Assembly: GCF_022790535.1 (NCBI RefSeq)
Contig: NZ_LOHG01000001.1
Coordinates: 1-64,000, forward strand
Length of the DNA: 64,000 nucleotides
Reading direction: 5' to 3'
DNA from: Pseudomonas maioricensis
Lineage (GTDB): Bacteria > Pseudomonadota > Gammaproteobacteria > Pseudomonadales > Pseudomonadaceae
Positions 1 to 9,240 of the stretch are shown in pieces. The notes below the pieces were generated by a model. That model saw only the letters and a program-made list of their open reading frames with translations, was not told the origin of the DNA and did no database searches. Each line of letters starts with the position of its first letter. Position 1 is the stretch's first letter. A program made the translations under genes and the position numbers.

Positions 1-40
1 AAAACCCCCGATCGCTAACGCGATCGGGGGTTTTGTCTTT
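1..40. terminator. Intrinsic terminator at window edge
   Basis: A perfect 10-bp stem (CCCCCGATCG at 5-14, CGATCGGGGG at 21-30) with a 6-nt loop is flanked by AAAA on the left and TTTT on the right. It can act on either strand. It most likely ends a plus-strand gene to the left of the window, since the minus-strand gene to its right ends 100 bases away. Confidence 0.85.
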
Positions 41-141
41 CTGGGGAGAATCAGATGTTTTGGCGGCCTGTAACAGCTGAGGTAGCCACGACAGGAGGCA
101 GTATCAAGCAGGCTTATTCGATGACTGCACAGAAATGAGAG

Positions 142-882
142 CTAGCTACTAACTCTGATTTTTGCTTTACGTGCGGGCAATGGTTGAGCGTTAGCCTGGC
201 TTTGCAAATACTGAGTAACGGCTTTCACACCTCGGCTAAGGTGCAACTGCAGAGCCTGTACGGTTTCCTCTACCTTCCGCTCCTCAGCCAGTTTAAGCAA
301 CTCCCAATGGTCGTCCTGAGCGAGTTTGCCCAAACCCATCGCTGCCAGATTAAAGCGCAGGAAACGCTCCTCTTCGCTTAACCCTTGTTCCACTGCCGCC
401 ATTAACCGCCTGTTAGAAACCTTGGCATAGAGCGCCATGTGGAACATACGGTTGAGCCTGCCGATTTCGGCGTATTCTGTTTCAACTTCAAGCTTTTCGA
501 TGCAGAGCCGCGCTTCGGCAATATCGCTGGCATCAAGGAGGGGGATGGACAAGCGTATTGCCTCTGATTCAAGAAGGATGCGTAGTGCGTAGGCATCAAC
601 AGCATCTTCGCCAATCAATGGAGCTACCACGCCCCCTTTGTGCCGCTCAACCCGAAGCAATGACTGAGCTTCAAGCTGCCGAAGAGCCTCGCGCACAGGC
701 ATACGGCTTACGCCGAACAGAGTGGCGAGTTCTTGCTGACGCAAAGCGGTACCGGCTGGCAATCGACCATCCAGGATTGCGCTGCGTAGTTTTTCCTCGA
801 TCACTGCTCTGGCTAAATGCGCAGGCGGCTGCTCGTCGCCTATGATCGCGCGCAAGAGGCTTTCTCTAGCGGAGTTGGGCAT
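142..882 (-). CDS. GntR-family transcriptional regulator, FCD subfamily
   Basis: A 246-residue repressor or activator of the FadR/FCD class, acting in the cytoplasm on DNA. Residues 22-88 form the winged helix, with the recognition segment GVSRMPVREALRQL (residues 57-70). The C-terminal helical FCD domain keeps the usual metal-ligand histidines (about H148, H192, H214), which suggests an organic-acid or similar small ligand. It lies downstream of the MFS transporter gene on the same strand, which may be its target. A 12-bp palindrome, ATTGGATCCAAT, sits 27 bases before the start codon and could be its own operator. The ligand cannot be told from sequence. Confidence 0.88.
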   Translation of the reverse strand: MPNSARESLLRAIIGDEQPPAHLARAVIEEKLRSAILDGRLPAGTALRQQELATLFGVSRMPVREALRQLEAQSLLRVERHKGGVVAPLIGEDAVDAYALRILLESEAIRLSIPLLDASDIAEARLCIEKLEVETEYAEIGRLNRMFHMALYAKVSNRRLMAAVEQGLSEEERFLRFNLAAMGLGKLAQDDHWELLKLAEERKVEETVQALQLHLSRGVKAVTQYLQSQANAQPLPARKAKIRVSS

Positions 883-908
883 CGCTACTTTTCTTCATGG
901 GTGAAATT

Positions 909-920
909 ATTGGATCCAAT
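909..920. promoter_or_regulatory. Candidate operator of the GntR/FCD regulator
   Basis: ATTGGATCCAAT is a perfect palindrome just upstream of the GntR-type gene. FCD regulators usually bind short palindromes of the TTGnnnnCAA kind, so autoregulation is plausible. It lies in the 86-base gap between the MFS gene and the regulator. Confidence 0.4.
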
Positions 921-968
921 TGACACTAGGTGGTGCTCGATAGGTTGTCAAACCTGCTGGCCTGGAGA

Positions 969-2144
969 TCAGCGATCTGTAGCCGTGGCTGACATACGCT
1001 TGCGCGCACTCATAAAGCATAGTGCGCCGCCAGCAGTCGTCAGTCCGGCCAGAACATAAAACATTGTGGTGGGTGGTGTATTGATCAACAGGTAGCCGCA
1101 AATCACCGGGCTCAAAGCACCGCCGAAGGCGGCCAGGTTCTGCGCACCATAGTAACTGCCCCGCAAGGCCTCTGGAGCGATTGTATCGACGAACAAATAT
1201 TCGGTGGGGTATATGATCATTTCCCCGAGGGTAAAAATGAACATTGCGATGCACCACGTCAGCATATTGTAAGAAAAACTGAAGCTGATCAGGCCCAACA
1301 CGAACAATCCTATTCCCACACAAATCCATCCGGCCAGTTGCTCGCGCTTGAGTAAGCGGCCTACTTGATATTGCATGAGGATGACCGTCACCGCGTTGCA
1401 GGCCAGCACGGCGGACAGGATGTGCAGCGCGTCCTCCTGTACATGAGTGACTAGCAGGAACTGCGATAGATACAGCGTAAAACGGCCATGAACGATCGTG
1501 CTGAGCAAACTCCCACAAGTGAACAGGATCAGCGTGCGGTCGCTTTTCAAGATACGCAGAGTGTCGAGGAAACTCTGAGGTTTCGTGCTCTCGGTAGGTT
1601 TAACCGGAGCGATCCCGACCATCAGAAACACGCTTCCCAGCGCAATTGCACCTGCAATCAGAAACGGTGCGAGCGGTAGATATCCTGCGATGATCACGCC
1701 CAGCATTGGCCCGGTGGCATAGCCGATATTGGTCAGCGTGTAGCGCAGCGAAAAGACTTTGGCACGCATACCGATGGGCAGGTTTTCGCTGATGATCGCT
1801 TTGGAGCCGATTAGAAATAACGCTGATGCTGCCTCGGTAATTACCAATGTCAGGGTCGTCAGGTAGACGTTGTGGGCAAAGGTCAGCAAGGTGAAGCCGA
1901 TGGCACTGGAAAGCATCGCCATAATCAACAGCCTGCGCTTGTCCAGGCGGTCGATGATGTAGCCCCCATACAGCCCAAGTAGCGTGGCGAGAAACACAGC
2001 TATGCCCATCAGCAAGCCGACATCTTGCTGGTCCAGCCCTAGTCGATTGCTCAAGAACAGCGTCAGCAAGGGGCTGGTGATAGCGCGGCTGACAACAATG
2101 GTCAGCGAGCAGATCAGCAGCCGACGGATGACGAGGGAATACAT
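969..2144 (-). CDS. MFS transporter (drug/sugar exporter type, DHA1-like)
   Basis: About 391 residues with twelve predicted membrane segments in two six-helix halves, the usual size of a bacterial major facilitator. The loop after helix 2 carries GGYIIDRLDKRR, a variant of the MFS motif A (GxxxDRxGRR). ATG at 2144 is preferred to an in-frame GTG at 2150. The gene is followed on the same strand by a GntR/FCD regulator, so the two may be co-regulated. The substrate is unknown; the subfamily includes MdtH/YdeE-like efflux proteins. Confidence 0.85.
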   Translation of the reverse strand: MYSLVIRRLLICSLTIVVSRAITSPLLTLFLSNRLGLDQQDVGLLMGIAVFLATLLGLYGGYIIDRLDKRRLLIMAMLSSAIGFTLLTFAHNVYLTTLTLVITEAASALFLIGSKAIISENLPIGMRAKVFSLRYTLTNIGYATGPMLGVIIAGYLPLAPFLIAGAIALGSVFLMVGIAPVKPTESTKPQSFLDTLRILKSDRTLILFTCGSLLSTIVHGRFTLYLSQFLLVTHVQEDALHILSAVLACNAVTVILMQYQVGRLLKREQLAGWICVGIGLFVLGLISFSFSYNMLTWCIAMFIFTLGEMIIYPTEYLFVDTIAPEALRGSYYGAQNLAAFGGALSPVICGYLLINTPPTTMFYVLAGLTTAGGALCFMSARKRMSATATDR

Positions 2145-2357
2145 GACCACGCGTGGATAACGTCCGCAAAGGATGATTGGGCGTGGCGCGTACCGCCACC
2201 CAGGACAACTGATCAGGATGGCAGGATTATCCTGCTCTCTTCAGTCAATCGGGTTGTACGGCAAGCTTATATACAAAGTGGGCTGGCGTCAGCGATTGTG
2301 CTGACCGCGATAAGGCGTACTGGCGGGAGATGACTCCGCTGCAAACACGGGAGAGTC

Positions 2358-2430
2358 TGTTGGAGCTGCCGAAGGCTGCGAAGCATTCATACTCGAATAC
2401 CGAGATCGCAGCCTTCGGCAGCTCCCACAG
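2358..2430. repeat. REP inverted-repeat pair, 'ggagctgccgaaggctgcga' family
   Basis: Two 20-bp arms, GGAGCTGCCGAAGGCTGCGA (2362-2381) and its exact complement (2406-2425), are separated by 24 bases. The same family occurs at 17441-17512. It lies between the MFS gene and the TonB receptor gene; apart from the hairpin at 2480-2509, no gene is seen in 2145-2515. Confidence 0.85.
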
Positions 2431-2479
2431 AGGATGAATGCAGTCCAGAAAACGCGTGCGTTGAGATGAGTCACCACGT

Positions 2480-2509
2480 GCGAGAAAGCGCAATAAAGCA
2501 CTTTCTCGC
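2480..2509 (-). terminator. Hairpin after the TonB receptor gene
   Basis: GCGAGAAAG (2480-2488) pairs with CTTTCTCGC (2501-2509), immediately beyond the receptor stop codon on the minus strand. There is no clear U-tract, so it is either a weak terminator or an mRNA 3'-end stabiliser. Confidence 0.45.
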
Positions 2510-2515
2510 CAGTGA

Positions 2516-4966
2516 TCAGAAGTCCACCGTAGCTGATACCTTGAGCGTCCTTGGCGTACCCTGGGTCAGATAATTATTGGCGGTCGACGCCGAAGCCCAA
2601 TACGCTTTGTTCGCCACGTTTTCGACATTGGCGCGCAGGGTGATGTCACGTTCGTCCATGGTGAATGTGTAGCGAGCACCCAGATCTACTCGCGTCCACG
2701 CCGGGATGCTCAATGTGTTGGTGCTGTTGACGTACTGACCGCCAGTACGCAGCAGGCGCGCATTGAGCGCTGCCCCGCGAATGCCTGGCACGTCCCAGTC
2801 GCCTCCCAAATTGAATTGAAAGCGCGGAACGCCAGCCGCACGATTCCCATCCGTGGCACCCCCGGCGGTTTTAGTCTGCTCAGTGTCCATCCAGGTCGCG
2901 CCGGCCAGCAGGCGCAAACCATCGAGCGGCTCGCCGAAGACGTTCAGTTCAACACCTTTATTTACCTGCTGGCCATCTACGCTCAAGGAGTTTAGATAGG
3001 TTGTGTTATTGGGTTGCTCAATCCGATATACACCCAAGGTCGCGCCGTAAGAGTCCCAGTCCAGCTTGACTCCCGCCTCTGTCTGCTTGCTGCGCTTGGG
3101 CGGGAACACTTTGCCCGGGTTGGTTGCGTCCGTTAGTGGCGCAGTTGGTCCTTGTGCAAGGCCTTCAATACGGTTCGCGTAGAAGGAAACGTGTTCCCAC
3201 GGCTTGAGTACCAAGCCATAGACTGGCGTCGTGATGGATTTGTCGTAAGGCGTTCCGCGCGCCCCAGTCGCAGTGTTCCACGAGTCAACTTCAATGGTCT
3301 GGCGACGCAAGCCCAGCGTCAGCAGAATGCGGTCATCGACGAAGCCCAGCGTGTCCGAAAGCGCCACGCTTTTCATACGGTTTTTGCCGACGATACGCGG
3401 GTCGTGAAGGTCGCTGCCAAAGTACGTTGCCGGTGGCGTCGGGCGCGGGGCCTGCACCGGGTCATAAAGGTTGCCGGGAAAACGACTGGCGACATACAGC
3501 GCCTCATAAGCCGAGCGCTGTTCACCCCATACACCGGACAGGCCGAAGTTCATCTGATGAGTGACAGGGCCGGTATTGAAGTGCCCGTTAAGCCCGGCCA
3601 TTGCGCTCTTGTTGTCTTCGTCATGGGGCGGATAGAGGAAGCCACCCCGGGCGGTACCCGACTTGTCGCTGACATACAGCGACGAATACACACCGTTTTC
3701 GCGCGTGTGCTTGGCGCCCACACCGGCATACACCGTCCAGTTGTCATTCAGGTCGTACTCGCCGTTGAGCATGCCGTAGGTATCTTCGAGCTGCGACCAG
3801 GTCCAGTCCTGCGAGTAGTTATGACTGGCCGAAGGTGCCTTTGGGACCGAAGTACCGGTGGGATAAACCACCGCTCGACCCTGGTTGATGCGCTCTTTCT
3901 GATAACCAAGATCCGCCGAAAGGCGTAGCCGGTCACCGCGATAATCCAGCGCTACGGCAATCAGCGACGAGCGCTGTGATTCATCATCAATGCCCGTGTC
4001 GCCTCCATGCTGGGCCAGGTTAACCCTCACGCCGAATTGATTGTCTTCGCCAAAACGCTGGCCCAGGTCCAGATGCCCGCCGACCTGGCTTTTTCCGGTG
4101 TAGTCCAGGGTGACACTGCGGGTAGGTGTGTCCATCGCCCGCTTGGGCACCAGGTTCACGCTACCGCCGATACCGCTGCCCGAGGGGGAGACGCCATTGA
4201 TGAATGCATTGGGGCCTTTGAACAGCTCGACGCGCTCCAGCGACTGAGTGGTAATGATTTGCCGGGGCAGAATGCCGTACATACCGTTGAACGAGATGTC
4301 ATCGGTTTGCAAGGGCAGGCCACGAATAGTGAAGACCTGAGAGAAGTTACCGAAGCCTGCCGATTGGCGCACCGATGCGTCATTGAGTAAGACGTCGCCG
4401 ACGGTTTTAGCTTGCTGATCAGCGATCGTTTGCGCCGTATAGCTCACGACGCTGAAAGGCACGTCCTTGATCTCGCGGTTGCCCAGTACACCCAGCCGGG
4501 CGCTACGGGCGACTTGGCCACCTGCGTAAGTTTCGCTCTGACTGATCGATTGCCCGTCTACCGTGGTCGCGCCCAGCTCTACAGCCTCGCCGGCTTCAAT
4601 CCGAGGGGCCACGGTGTATCCGTTGCTGCCAGTGCTCAGCAACGTGTAGCCAGTTCCCGCCAGCAACTGCTCAAAGCCTGTTTGTACGGTGTAACTGCCC
4701 TTCAGCCCGTTACTTTGACGATTGTTGAGCAACGTCGCATCGAATGACAGTGGTACGCCGGACAACGCCGCAAACTGCGCGAGCACATGCCCCAGCGGAC
4801 CCGGGGCGATAGCATAGTCTTGCGCAGTGGTGTTGGTGGTCGCATCAGCCGCCAGAGTGCTATGCATTGGCAGGGCTGCCGTCAGGGCGATGGCGACGCT
4901 CAATGCCTTGAGGCGCGAACGGGATGGGCGATTGTGGAGCGAATGCTGAAGCAACCTGGCTGTCAT
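2516..4966 (-). CDS. TonB-dependent siderophore receptor with signalling (STN) domain
   Basis: An outer-membrane transporter of the FpvA/FecA type, about 816 residues from ATG 4966. A longer reading frame runs back to a GTG at 5023, but the signal peptide (arginine-rich start, hydrophobic LSVAIALTAALP, cleavage near LAADA) fits the ATG. The mature N-terminus is an STN signalling domain (segment YAIAPGPLGHVLAQFAALSG). A plug domain follows (DVPFSVVSYTAQTIADQ), then a 22-strand barrel ending in the typical terminal Phe (VSATVDF). It lies 96 bases after the FecR-type gene of the same operon. The STN domain means substrate binding is probably relayed to that FecR protein and the ECF sigma factor. 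The siderophore is not identifiable. Confidence 0.93.
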   Translation of the reverse strand: MTARLLQHSLHNRPSRSRLKALSVAIALTAALPMHSTLAADATTNTTAQDYAIAPGPLGHVLAQFAALSGVPLSFDATLLNNRQSNGLKGSYTVQTGFEQLLAGTGYTLLSTGSNGYTVAPRIEAGEAVELGATTVDGQSISQSETYAGGQVARSARLGVLGNREIKDVPFSVVSYTAQTIADQQAKTVGDVLLNDASVRQSAGFGNFSQVFTIRGLPLQTDDISFNGMYGILPRQIITTQSLERVELFKGPNAFINGVSPSGSGIGGSVNLVPKRAMDTPTRSVTLDYTGKSQVGGHLDLGQRFGEDNQFGVRVNLAQHGGDTGIDDESQRSSLIAVALDYRGDRLRLSADLGYQKERINQGRAVVYPTGTSVPKAPSASHNYSQDWTWSQLEDTYGMLNGEYDLNDNWTVYAGVGAKHTRENGVYSSLYVSDKSGTARGGFLYPPHDEDNKSAMAGLNGHFNTGPVTHQMNFGLSGVWGEQRSAYEALYVASRFPGNLYDPVQAPRPTPPATYFGSDLHDPRIVGKNRMKSVALSDTLGFVDDRILLTLGLRRQTIEVDSWNTATGARGTPYDKSITTPVYGLVLKPWEHVSFYANRIEGLAQGPTAPLTDATNPGKVFPPKRSKQTEAGVKLDWDSYGATLGVYRIEQPNNTTYLNSLSVDGQQVNKGVELNVFGEPLDGLRLLAGATWMDTEQTKTAGGATDGNRAAGVPRFQFNLGGDWDVPGIRGAALNARLLRTGGQYVNSTNTLSIPAWTRVDLGARYTFTMDERDITLRANVENVANKAYWASASTANNYLTQGTPRTLKVSATVDF

Positions 4967-5062
4967 GCGGCATACCTGTCGGCGCAGAGAAAATGTGGGC
5001 GTTATCTGCACACCGAACGACACGGGAAAAGGTATCAGTGAAAGTGAAATTATTTTTGCGAG

Positions 5063-6028
5063 CTAGGCGCGAGGCTCAACCGTGACCCAGTAACGGGTCA
5101 TGTTGCTGACGGTGATCGGGAGCGTGTCATTCAGCAAGCGTAGGCTGGCGTCGGTATCACGCAGTGAAAATGCGCCAGAGACGCGCAGCTCGGCAACGGC
5201 GGTATGGCAGCGCAACATGCCCGGCCGATAGCGTCCCAACTCCGCCAGCAAATCAGCCAGTCGCATATCCTTGGCCACCAGCATGCCGTTTTCCCACGTC
5301 AGTGCACTGGCATCCACACTGCTGACGGGTGTCAGCGAGTTATCACTGAACGCACCTTGCTCGCCAGCCTGAAGCACAAGGCTCTGCACGGAGCTGAATG
5401 GACGCATCTCCACCGCGCCCTCCAGAACGGCTACACGACTCCACTGTTCATCCAGGCGGACGCTGAATCGTGTGCCCAACGCACGGGCGCTGCCGTGTGG
5501 TGTTTTGACGATAAAAGGACGATAGCGGGTCGCAGGGTCTTTCGCGGTGGTAATCAACATTTCACCCTTGATCAACTCGACGCGGCGCTCGTCATCGCTG
5601 AAAGCGATGTTCACCGAACTGGCCGTGTTGAGCACCAGATGAGTTCCATCAGGCAGGGTGATTTTGCGCTGCTCGCCAATCGCTGTGTGCTGATCGGCTG
5701 TCCATTGCTGCCAGGGCAGACGCTGGTAGGCCAGCCACGCGCTTGGGCCCGCGAGTAACAGCAGGCCAAGACGGGTCAGGGCCTGACGACGTCCTATCCC
5801 TTTATTGCGGCCAATCTGCTGCAGTGTCTGCGTAGCAATCGAGCCGGGTACCGAGCGGAAGTCACCGAGGATAGCTTCTGCCCGCTGCCAGGCCTGGGCA
5901 TGCTGGGCACTGCGGCCACGCCAGCTCTGAATGGCGCGATGGTCTTCATCCGTTGCTGACCCGGAGTGCAGCTGCACCAACCAGTCTGCGGCTTCGCCAA
6001 GAATCTGAGGATCAATGGGCTGGTTCAT
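5063..6028 (-). CDS. FecR-type anti-sigma / sigma regulator
   Basis: A 321-residue inner-membrane regulator. The N-terminal cytoplasmic domain carries the Trp-rich pattern (AADWLVQLHSG, W40 region and QAWQRAE) that contacts the ECF sigma factor. One membrane segment follows (about residues 85-103, LGLLLLAGPSAWLAY). The periplasmic FecR domain (LPDGTHLVLNTASSV onward) and a C-terminal STN-like region should receive the signal from the receptor. Its start overlaps the sigma gene stop by one base (TGATG), so translation is likely coupled. Confidence 0.93.
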   Translation of the reverse strand: MNQPIDPQILGEAADWLVQLHSGSATDEDHRAIQSWRGRSAQHAQAWQRAEAILGDFRSVPGSIATQTLQQIGRNKGIGRRQALTRLGLLLLAGPSAWLAYQRLPWQQWTADQHTAIGEQRKITLPDGTHLVLNTASSVNIAFSDDERRVELIKGEMLITTAKDPATRYRPFIVKTPHGSARALGTRFSVRLDEQWSRVAVLEGAVEMRPFSSVQSLVLQAGEQGAFSDNSLTPVSSVDASALTWENGMLVAKDMRLADLLAELGRYRPGMLRCHTAVAELRVSGAFSLRDTDASLRLLNDTLPITVSNMTRYWVTVEPRA

Positions 6029-6531
6029 CAGGCCACGCTCAGGCAGGCAAGAAATGCATCGCGCATGTAGCGTTTGACACTGATAAGGGACACGCCCAAT
6101 TCTTCGGCAATTTGCGCGTAGGTCAGGCCATCGAGCTGGGACATGAGGAATGCCTGGCGAGTTTTGTCCGGCAGCTCTCTGAGCATGGCTTCGATGCGAT
6201 AGAGCGTCTCAAGAATCAGCAAACGGGTTTCAGGCGAGGGGACTTCCGGCTCAGGTAAATGAGCGATCGTCTCAAGATAGGCGCGCTCGACGTCCTGGCG
6301 TCGCCAGCGATCAATTACCAGCCCCTTGGCGATGTGAGTCAGTAGCGCTCGCGGTTCACTCCCCATAGTGCGAGCCTGTCGGGTGAGCAGGCGCAGGAAC
6401 GTGTCGTGTGCCAGATCCGCAGCATCGCTGGCGTTACCCAGCTTGCGGACAAGCCAACCCTGCAACCAACCGTGGTGATCGCAGTAGAGGTTGTGGATTT
6501 CCAGATTGAGTGATCGATCGGCGGACGACAT
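6028..6531 (-). CDS. ECF sigma factor, FecI/iron-starvation type
   Basis: A sigma-70 family factor of about 167 residues if started at ATG 6531 (MSSADRS); an upstream ATG at 6558 would add nine residues. Region 2 contains DLAHDTFLRLL and region 4 contains YAQIAEELGVSLISVKRYM, the helix-turn-helix for -35 recognition. It is the first gene of a sigma/FecR/receptor operon, the standard cell-surface signalling set for iron-chelate uptake. It is expected to transcribe the receptor gene when the chelate is bound. A Fur-like palindrome at 6578-6593 lies just upstream. Confidence 0.93.
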   Translation of the reverse strand: MSSADRSLNLEIHNLYCDHHGWLQGWLVRKLGNASDAADLAHDTFLRLLTRQARTMGSEPRALLTHIAKGLVIDRWRRQDVERAYLETIAHLPEPEVPSPETRLLILETLYRIEAMLRELPDKTRQAFLMSQLDGLTYAQIAEELGVSLISVKRYMRDAFLACLSVA

Positions 6532-6577
6532 AGATAACCACTGGAGCGCGTCCGGCATCCTTGCCAGATGTAATTAA

Positions 6578-6593
6578 GAATTGATCGCAATTC
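6578..6593 (-). promoter_or_regulatory. Candidate Fur box before the ECF sigma operon
   Basis: GAATTGATCGCAATTC has 6-bp inverted arms (GAATTG/CAATTC) and on the minus strand is preceded by GATA, resembling a degenerate Fur site. Iron-starvation sigma genes of this type are normally Fur-repressed. The match to the 19-bp consensus is partial. Confidence 0.45.
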
Positions 6594-6703
6594 TATCCGC
6601 GTTCAGCCAGAGGTGGCAATTTTTGAAAGCGGGAGCGAGCGCAGTACCTATCAACAAGCCTCGCTCCGCTAATGACTCAGCTGCAGCGCCGCAACCCTTA
6701 GGA

Positions 6704-7396
6704 CTAGCCTTTCATTGCTGGCAATCCCCAGTTTGGCAGCGGGAAGTCGGCCAGCGATTTCAGAATCAGATCCGCGTGCTCATACTGCTCCAGCGGCATG
6801 TGCGAGTCGGGCACCGCAACGGCGTACATGCCAGCAGCCTTGGCGGCCGTAACGCCGAAGGGCGAGTCTTCGAACACCAGGCAGTCGGCTGGCGCAACAC
6901 CCAGACGGCTGGCGGCGACCAGGAAAATATCCGGCGCAGGTTTGGCCGCACCGACTTCCGGATCATCCGCAGTCACCACGGTTTCGAACAGTTCGAACCA
7001 GCTGCGGTGCATCTCGGTCTTGGCGTGGAAGTAATGGATCGATGAACTGGTGCCGACGGCGATGGGAATATTGTTATCCGCCAGATGCCGTACCAAGGCT
7101 TCAGCGCCATGCATTGCGGGGGCTTTCGGGAAGCGCTCATCCAGCATGGGGGCGCGGATTTCGAGGAACTCATCCACTGAGAGTGGCAGTTCCAGCGCCT
7201 GAATCACGTAACTTGCGAAGTCCTGCGCGCCGCGGCCGATAGTGTGCTGTTTGACACCCCAGTCAAATGTGCGGCCATACCGGCTGGCGATCAAATGGGT
7301 CACTTCGGTATAAACCCCTTCGGTGTCCAGCAACAAGCCGTCCATGTCGAAAATCACGGCCTTGATTGGGCCTCGCTCGCTTCGCTGTTCAGTCAT
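6704..7396 (-). CDS. HAD-family hydrolase (subfamily IA phosphatase)
   Basis: A 230-residue cytoplasmic phosphatase of the beta-phosphoglucomutase/pseudouridine-phosphatase-like group. All four HAD motifs are present: nucleophile DMDGLLLDT (D17, D19), motif II Thr/Ser in VGTSSS, motif III Lys in GAAKPAPDIF, and motif IV in VFEDSPFG. The helical cap lies between motifs I and II, as in subfamily IA. It stands alone between the ECF operon and a divergent DUF945 gene. The substrate is not predictable; a sugar- or nucleotide-phosphate is likely. Confidence 0.9.
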   Translation of the reverse strand: MTEQRSERGPIKAVIFDMDGLLLDTEGVYTEVTHLIASRYGRTFDWGVKQHTIGRGAQDFASYVIQALELPLSVDEFLEIRAPMLDERFPKAPAMHGAEALVRHLADNNIPIAVGTSSSIHYFHAKTEMHRSWFELFETVVTADDPEVGAAKPAPDIFLVAASRLGVAPADCLVFEDSPFGVTAAKAAGMYAVAVPDSHMPLEQYEHADLILKSLADFPLPNWGLPAMKG

Positions 7397-7617
7397 CGTC
7401 TCGGATCCTGTTATTCCAAACCGGCCCCCAGCCTAACGTCTGGAGCAAGACTATTGCTACCCCACACCTGAATGCAGGCAGTTTGCAACCAAACCGCCGG
7501 AACGCTGCCCAACAGCCTTAGAAAAGGAGCATTCGTACACACAAAACAGCAACAGTACTGGGTCATGAGAAGATGGCGATGATAACCTCTCGCGACTTTT
7601 CGCCCATGCATCGTGCT

Positions 7618-7651
7618 GTTTTGGTCGGCCTGGAATCAGGCTGCCGAAAAC
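7618..7651 (+). other. Imperfect hairpin in the 5' region of the DUF945 gene
   Basis: A stem of about 13 paired positions with two mismatches (GTTTT...AAAAC outside, GGCCTG/CAGGCT inside, GAAT loop) lies 64 bases before the DUF945 start. The rest of the 318-base gap 7397-7714 between the divergent genes holds no gene that I can see. The hairpin is not followed directly by a T-run, so it is not a normal terminator. Its function is unknown. Confidence 0.4.
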
Positions 7652-7714
7652 CCGCGAAGGGTTCAGGGAAGACTTTTTTCAAATTACCCAGAAACGGATC
7701 TCTTCGAGTCAAAC

Positions 7715-9202
7715 ATGAATAAATCAGTAGGCATCGCAGCAGGCGTCATCGTTGTCGTGGGGGCGCTGGCCACCGCCGGAGCGTGGTACACGGGGACCCG
7801 AATCGAAGGCGTGCTGCGTGATTCGATCGATCAGAGCAATCAGGAGCTGGCTAAATCCCTCAAAGGCTCTGATAGCCGCATCACGTTGGAGATGGTGTCG
7901 ATTGATCGGCATCTGTTCAGCAGCACCGCACATTATCGTGTGCTTGTTCACGATGAGAATCTGACCACCGATGGCAAGAATGCCGAGTTCCTGTTCGTCG
8001 ACAACATCGAACACGGACCGCTGCCGGTTTCGCGTCTGAAAAGCTTCAAGCTCCTGCCGGTCATGGCTCAGAGCAACTTCCAGATGGAGAAGAGCCCAAG
8101 CGCCGAGAAATGGTTTGCCATGAGCAACGGTGCAAGTCCGGTCACCGGCTACGCCAGCGTCGGCTATGACCGCTCTGCCACTGGCGCTCTGTTGCTGGCG
8201 CCGCTGGAGCTGAAGGACACCGACGGGACGTTCACCTTCTCAGGTCTGCGACTGGATACCGAGGCCAGCGCTGATGCTGACAAGATCAAGCTGCTTGGCA
8301 AAATGGATAACTTCCAACTGAACGTCACCTCGCCAGAGGGTGAGGTCGCGTTGGGTGCCAAAGGCGTGACCTTGGACATGGGCGGCACCAAAGGCAAATC
8401 CGGTTTCTATCTGGGCCATAACAACCTGAAAGCCGATAGCTTCGTGGCACAGGTTGCAGGGCAGGCCCCTATCGCGCTCAAGGACGTGACCGGGACCAGT
8501 CTGGCTCAGGAAGAGGGCGGCAATCTTGCTGCGCAGATGAGCTACAACGTCGGCATGATCAATTACAACGGCAAGGACGTCGGTGCGTTGCAGTCGGCGT
8601 TCAAGATCAGCAACTTTGATGTGGCCGCTTCACAGGCACTTTACGACCTGTATCAGACCAAAATCCTGCCGCAACAACAGGCCGCCAACGCAGCGGGTGA
8701 GAAGCTGGCGCTGCAACTCAGCCCCGCAGACCAGCAATTGATCGATACGCAAATCATCAAATTGCTGGCCGCCAAGCCACACGTCGAGCTTGAAAGGCTC
8801 GCGCTCAAAACTGCCAATGGTGAAAGCCATCTGCACGTTGCCGTGGATTTGACTGACACCGGCTCGACCGAACAGCCATCGCCTGATCGCTTCCGCAACG
8901 CCATTGCTCAACTGGACGCGCGTCTGGTTTTGTCCAAGCCAATGATCAGTGACCTGGCGACTCTGCAGGCAGGTCTTGCTGGGCAGACCGACCCTGCTGC
9001 GATCGCTGAACAAGCCAAAGCTGCCGGTGACATGGCCGGTGCAATGGCCGTCATGATGCAAGTGGCAAAGGTTGATGGCGATAACATCGTCTCCAACTTG
9101 CAATACGCCAATGACATCGTTGATTTCAATGGCCAGAAAATGACCCCTGAGCAATTCATTGCCCTGATCATGAGCAAGGTCATCGGAATGCGGATGAAGT
9201 AA
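7715..9202 (+). CDS. DUF945 / YdgA-family protein
   Basis: A 495-residue protein that starts at ATG 7715 (MNKSVGIAAGVIVVVGAL), although the frame is open upstream. The first 22 residues form one membrane anchor, and the remainder is a large periplasmic domain with the family pattern (YTGTRIEGVLRDSIDQSN near the N-terminus). The YdgA family is found in the envelope of many gammaproteobacteria and its molecular role is not established. It is divergent from the HAD gene and convergent with the MscS-type gene; a REP pair lies between the two convergent stops. Confidence 0.85.
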   Translation: MNKSVGIAAGVIVVVGALATAGAWYTGTRIEGVLRDSIDQSNQELAKSLKGSDSRITLEMVSIDRHLFSSTAHYRVLVHDENLTTDGKNAEFLFVDNIEHGPLPVSRLKSFKLLPVMAQSNFQMEKSPSAEKWFAMSNGASPVTGYASVGYDRSATGALLLAPLELKDTDGTFTFSGLRLDTEASADADKIKLLGKMDNFQLNVTSPEGEVALGAKGVTLDMGGTKGKSGFYLGHNNLKADSFVAQVAGQAPIALKDVTGTSLAQEEGGNLAAQMSYNVGMINYNGKDVGALQSAFKISNFDVAASQALYDLYQTKILPQQQAANAAGEKLALQLSPADQQLIDTQIIKLLAAKPHVELERLALKTANGESHLHVAVDLTDTGSTEQPSPDRFRNAIAQLDARLVLSKPMISDLATLQAGLAGQTDPAAIAEQAKAAGDMAGAMAVMMQVAKVDGDNIVSNLQYANDIVDFNGQKMTPEQFIALIMSKVIGMRMK

Positions 9203-9240
9203 GAGGGCGCGGGCCTGCTCTTATAGGGGAGCCGCTAATC

